Source of the DNA: Actinacidiphila oryziradicis
GTDB taxonomy: Bacteria; Actinomycetota; Actinomycetes; Streptomycetales; Streptomycetaceae
Assembly (NCBI RefSeq): GCF_005047355.1
Contig: NZ_SUMC01000024.1
Coordinates: 1 to 64,000 of the forward strand
Length of the DNA stretch: 64,000 bases
Direction of reading: 5' to 3'
This document shows positions 61,693 to 64,000 of this stretch, piece after piece (the first letter of the stretch is position 1; each line of letters opens with the position of its first letter). Position numbers and translations under genes: made by a program. The notes beneath the pieces are model-generated. The model was not told the origin of the DNA and did not search any database. It was given only the letters and a program-made list of their open reading frames with translations.

Positions 61693-64000
61693 TCACCCCT
61701 CGGGGTGGCTCAGCTCCACGTCGAAGCCCTTGGCCCCGCTGCCCTCGAGCGTGAGGGCCGTGGCCACCGGGGGGTAACCGCTGGCGATGAGCGAGTACGC
61801 GCCCGCGTCGAGGTCGGTGAACGCGTACGCGCCGTCCGAGCCGGTGGTGGCGGTGCTGACGACATTCCCGGCCGCGTCGAGCAGGGTGAGCCGGGCATCG
61901 GAGAGCGGGCGGTGGTCGGCGCCGGCCCGGACGGTGCCCTGCAGTTGGGCCCCCGCCTGCAGAGTGATCTCCAGCCGGGTGATTCCGGCACCGCCGACCT
62001 GGACAAGCCGGGCGGTAGGCCGGCAACCGGTGGCGTTGACCGCGACCGTGAAGTCGCCCGCCGGCAGCTCGGCGAAGGTGAAGCCACCGCCCGGGTCCGT
62101 CTTGCCGGTAGCCAGTACCTCGCCCCGGACATCGGTGACCACGACCATCGCGCCCTCGACGGGCAGGTCGTCCAGCGCGCTGGTCACGACGCCGGTGAGC
62201 CCACTGCTCACCGACAGCAACACGTCGTACGCCACCGGCTCCCCGCCGACTGTGACGGTGGACGCCTGCGGCTGGCAGCCGTCGGAGGCCGCGATCAGGA
62301 CGTACGTACCGGAGCCCGGTACGGGGAGGGTGTAGCTGCCGTCGGCCTGGGCGGCGGCCCGGCCGAGCTGCTGTCCGGTGAGGGAGATCAGCGTGAGCGT
62401 GGCGGCTGCCACCGGAGCGCCGTCGGAGCCCCGCACGTGGCCGTGGACGGCAACTGAGCCGGCCATCGGGACGCTATCGCCGCCCGATGAGGCAAACATC
62501 GCCACCGGTTGCGGCCGCGTGGCTTCGGCGCCCACGCTGACCGGTTCCCGCTCCAGTTCGGGCTCGGGCTCGGGCTGAGACGCGGGCTCTGCCGCCTCGG
62601 CGGCGCGCGCCTCCAGCGCGGAGATCTTCCGCAGCGGCACCTCCTTGATGAACAGGATCACCAGGAAGGCGAGGACCATCACGATCGCGGCGAGCAGGAA
62701 GACCGTGTGCATGGCGTTCGCGAAGCCCGCTTTGAAGGGTTCGGCCAGGCGCGGATCCAGCTTCTGGATGAAGGAGGAGTCGCTGAGGACGCTGGAGGAA
62801 GTGCTGCTGGATCCGCCCGAGTGCTTCAGCATGGTCAGCACCGGCTTGTTCGCCGGGTCCGCCAGGACTGCCGGATCCTTCAGCGCGGCCCTGAAACTCG
62901 CGGTGGACGCGGCCGACGCGAATGCGGAGGCGATCTTGCCGGTGACTGTGCTGAAGAGCACCGAGAGGAAGATCGCCGTACCGGCGGTGCCGCCCATCTG
63001 CCGGAAGAAGGTGGACGAGGAGGTCGCCACACCCATGTCCTTGAGCGGCACCGCGTTCTGCACCGCCAGGACCAGCGTCTGCATACAGCCGCCCAGGCCC
63101 AGGCCGAAGACGGCCATGTAGATCATCGTCTGCCACAGCGGCGTGTCCCACTGGACCCTGAGGTAGAACAGCACCATCGCGGTGACCATCAGGGCGCTGC
63201 CGACGATCGGGAAGATCTTGTACCGGCCGGTCTTGGAGGTGACCTGACCGGAGGTGATCGAGGCGATGATCATGCCAGCCATCAATGGCAGCATCTCCAG
63301 GCCCGACTTGGTGGCACTGGCGCCCTTGACGATCTGCAGGTACTGCGGGATCACCAGCATGCCGCCGAACATGCCCATACCGATCAGTACCCCGGCCAGG
63401 CTGGTCAGGCTGAAGACCGGGATGCGGAACAGGCGCATCGGGATCAGTGCGGCGTCGCCCATCAGGCGCTCGACGAAGATCCAGACGATGATGCCGACCC
63501 CGCCGACCGCGTAGCAGGTGAGGGAACGCGTAGAGCCCCAGCCCCAGCCACGGCCCTGCTCGGCGACGAGCAGCAGCGGCACCACACCGATGATGAGAGT
63601 GAGCGCACCCCACCAGTCGATGCGGGACACGCGGCGGGTGTGCGGGATGTTGAGCACCTTGGCGACGACGAACAGCGCGATGATGCCGATGGGGACATTG
63701 ACCAGGAAGACCCAGCGCCAGCCGACGATGCCCAGGATGCTGTTCGTGCCCGCGAGGAAACCGCCGATCAGCGGGCCGCCCACACTGGCGACGCCGAATG
63801 TCGCGAGCATGTAGCCCTGGTAGCGGGCGCGTTCGCGGGGCGAGACGATGTCACCGATGATCGCCAGCGCGAGTGACATCAGACCGCCGGCGCCGATGCC
63901 CTGGAAGGCCCGGAACCAGGCCAGCTCGGCCATCGAGGTCGAGAAGGTGCACAGCGTGGAGCCGACGATGAAGACGCTGATCGCGCCCAGGAAGTAGGGC
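61693..64000 (-). CDS. MFS (DHA2) exporter fused to carboxypeptidase-regulatory-like repeats; 5' end outside window
   Basis: Partial, at least 769 aa. The membrane part has motif C-type ATFGVASVGGPLIGGFL and about 11 visible helices through FLLAAIVMVLAFLVILFI. A Glu/Pro linker follows, then about 255 aa of three beta-rich carboxypeptidase-regulatory-like repeats: GHVRGSDGAPVAAATLTLIS, GVVTSALDDLPVEGAMVVVT and GTVRAGADHRPLSDARLTLL, each ending in a GSYT/GGFTF/GAYAF strand. The repeats probably lie on the cytoplasmic side if the helix count is 14, and might bind partners or substrate. The start codon and first helices are beyond 64000. Confidence 0.88.
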   Translation of the reverse strand, partial: PYFLGAISVFIVGSTLCTFSTSMAELAWFRAFQGIGAGGLMSLALAIIGDIVSPRERARYQGYMLATFGVASVGGPLIGGFLAGTNSILGIVGWRWVFLVNVPIGIIALFVVAKVLNIPHTRRVSRIDWWGALTLIIGVVPLLLVAEQGRGWGWGSTRSLTCYAVGGVGIIVWIFVERLMGDAALIPMRLFRIPVFSLTSLAGVLIGMGMFGGMLVIPQYLQIVKGASATKSGLEMLPLMAGMIIASITSGQVTSKTGRYKIFPIVGSALMVTAMVLFYLRVQWDTPLWQTMIYMAVFGLGLGGCMQTLVLAVQNAVPLKDMGVATSSSTFFRQMGGTAGTAIFLSVLFSTVTGKIASAFASAASTASFRAALKDPAVLADPANKPVLTMLKHSGGSSSTSSSVLSDSSFIQKLDPRLAEPFKAGFANAMHTVFLLAAIVMVLAFLVILFIKEVPLRKISALEARAAEAAEPASQPEPEPELEREPVSVGAEATRPQPVAMFASSGGDSVPMAGSVAVHGHVRGSDGAPVAAATLTLISLTGQQLGRAAAQADGSYTLPVPGSGTYVLIAASDGCQPQASTVTVGGEPVAYDVLLSVSSGLTGVVTSALDDLPVEGAMVVVTDVRGEVLATGKTDPGGGFTFAELPAGDFTVAVNATGCRPTARLVQVGGAGITRLEITLQAGAQLQGTVRAGADHRPLSDARLTLLDAAGNVVSTATTGSDGAYAFTDLDAGAYSLIASGYPPVATALTLEGSGAKGFDVELSHPEG

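Overview
The window is high-GC actinobacterial DNA, almost certainly a Streptomyces or close relative (Streptomycetaceae). The reasons are the strong third-position G/C bias, frequent GTG starts, many leaderless or AGGAGG-led genes, and family-restricted genes such as a DUF5999 protein, a streptophobe-type membrane protein fragment, an AfsR/SARP regulator and an HpnH homologue. It opens in the 3' part of an rRNA operon (a 5S gene plus terminator) and ends inside a large MFS transporter gene. No CRISPR array, intact insertion sequence, tRNA or recognisable biosynthetic gene cluster core was seen.

1-14 kb is conserved core. It holds a CDP-alcohol phosphatidyltransferase, a three-domain mannose-1-phosphate guanylyltransferase-like protein, two DUF881 membrane proteins flanking a small basic membrane protein, a GarA-like FHA protein, the MerR regulator FtsR, a bifunctional-nuclease (DUF151) protein, a second MerR regulator, DNA polymerase IV, a PRC-barrel protein and gcvP. 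gcvP sits behind a tandem glycine riboswitch. Gene order matches the pgsA2-garA-gcvB neighbourhood of mycobacteria, except that gcvH is absent.

14-34 kb is mixed. It holds a glutamate-cysteine ligase family enzyme, a CPBP membrane protease, PhzF and PadR, then a frameshifted GH3 beta-glucosidase, PdxH, a Clp-N protein and an EamA exporter followed by a rearranged second EamA copy. Next come a divergent MocR-type regulator with two flavin-split-barrel genes, an isochorismatase-like protein lacking its cysteine, a Rieske lipoprotein, an overlapping HipA-like kinase/DUF3037 pair, two short-chain reductases and uracil-DNA glycosylase.

34-50 kb holds an apolipoprotein N-acyltransferase, a dodecin, an Fpg/Nei glycosylase, a TetR/hpnH divergent pair with a clear palindromic operator and a histidine kinase apparently lacking its response regulator. 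It also has a soluble transhydrogenase, a membrane pseudokinase and a stand-alone gltD. 50-56 kb is a decay zone where fragments of a sigma factor, a GH128-like hydrolase, an FAD oxidoreductase, a TPR-type protein, a DUF2267 protein and a GH88/105 hydrolase are truncated, fused or frameshifted between intact regulator/enzyme pairs.

53.7-64 kb is a series of divergent regulator-target pairs: MarR/amidohydrolase with two operator boxes, SARP/alpha-beta hydrolase and TetR/DHA2 exporter with a palindrome. It ends in a DHA2 exporter fused to three carboxypeptidase-regulatory-like repeats.

The most striking features are the degenerate phosphomannomutase domain, the pseudokinase, the collapsed two-component operon, the HipA-like/DUF3037 pair, the isolated hpnH and the unusually many gene remnants.
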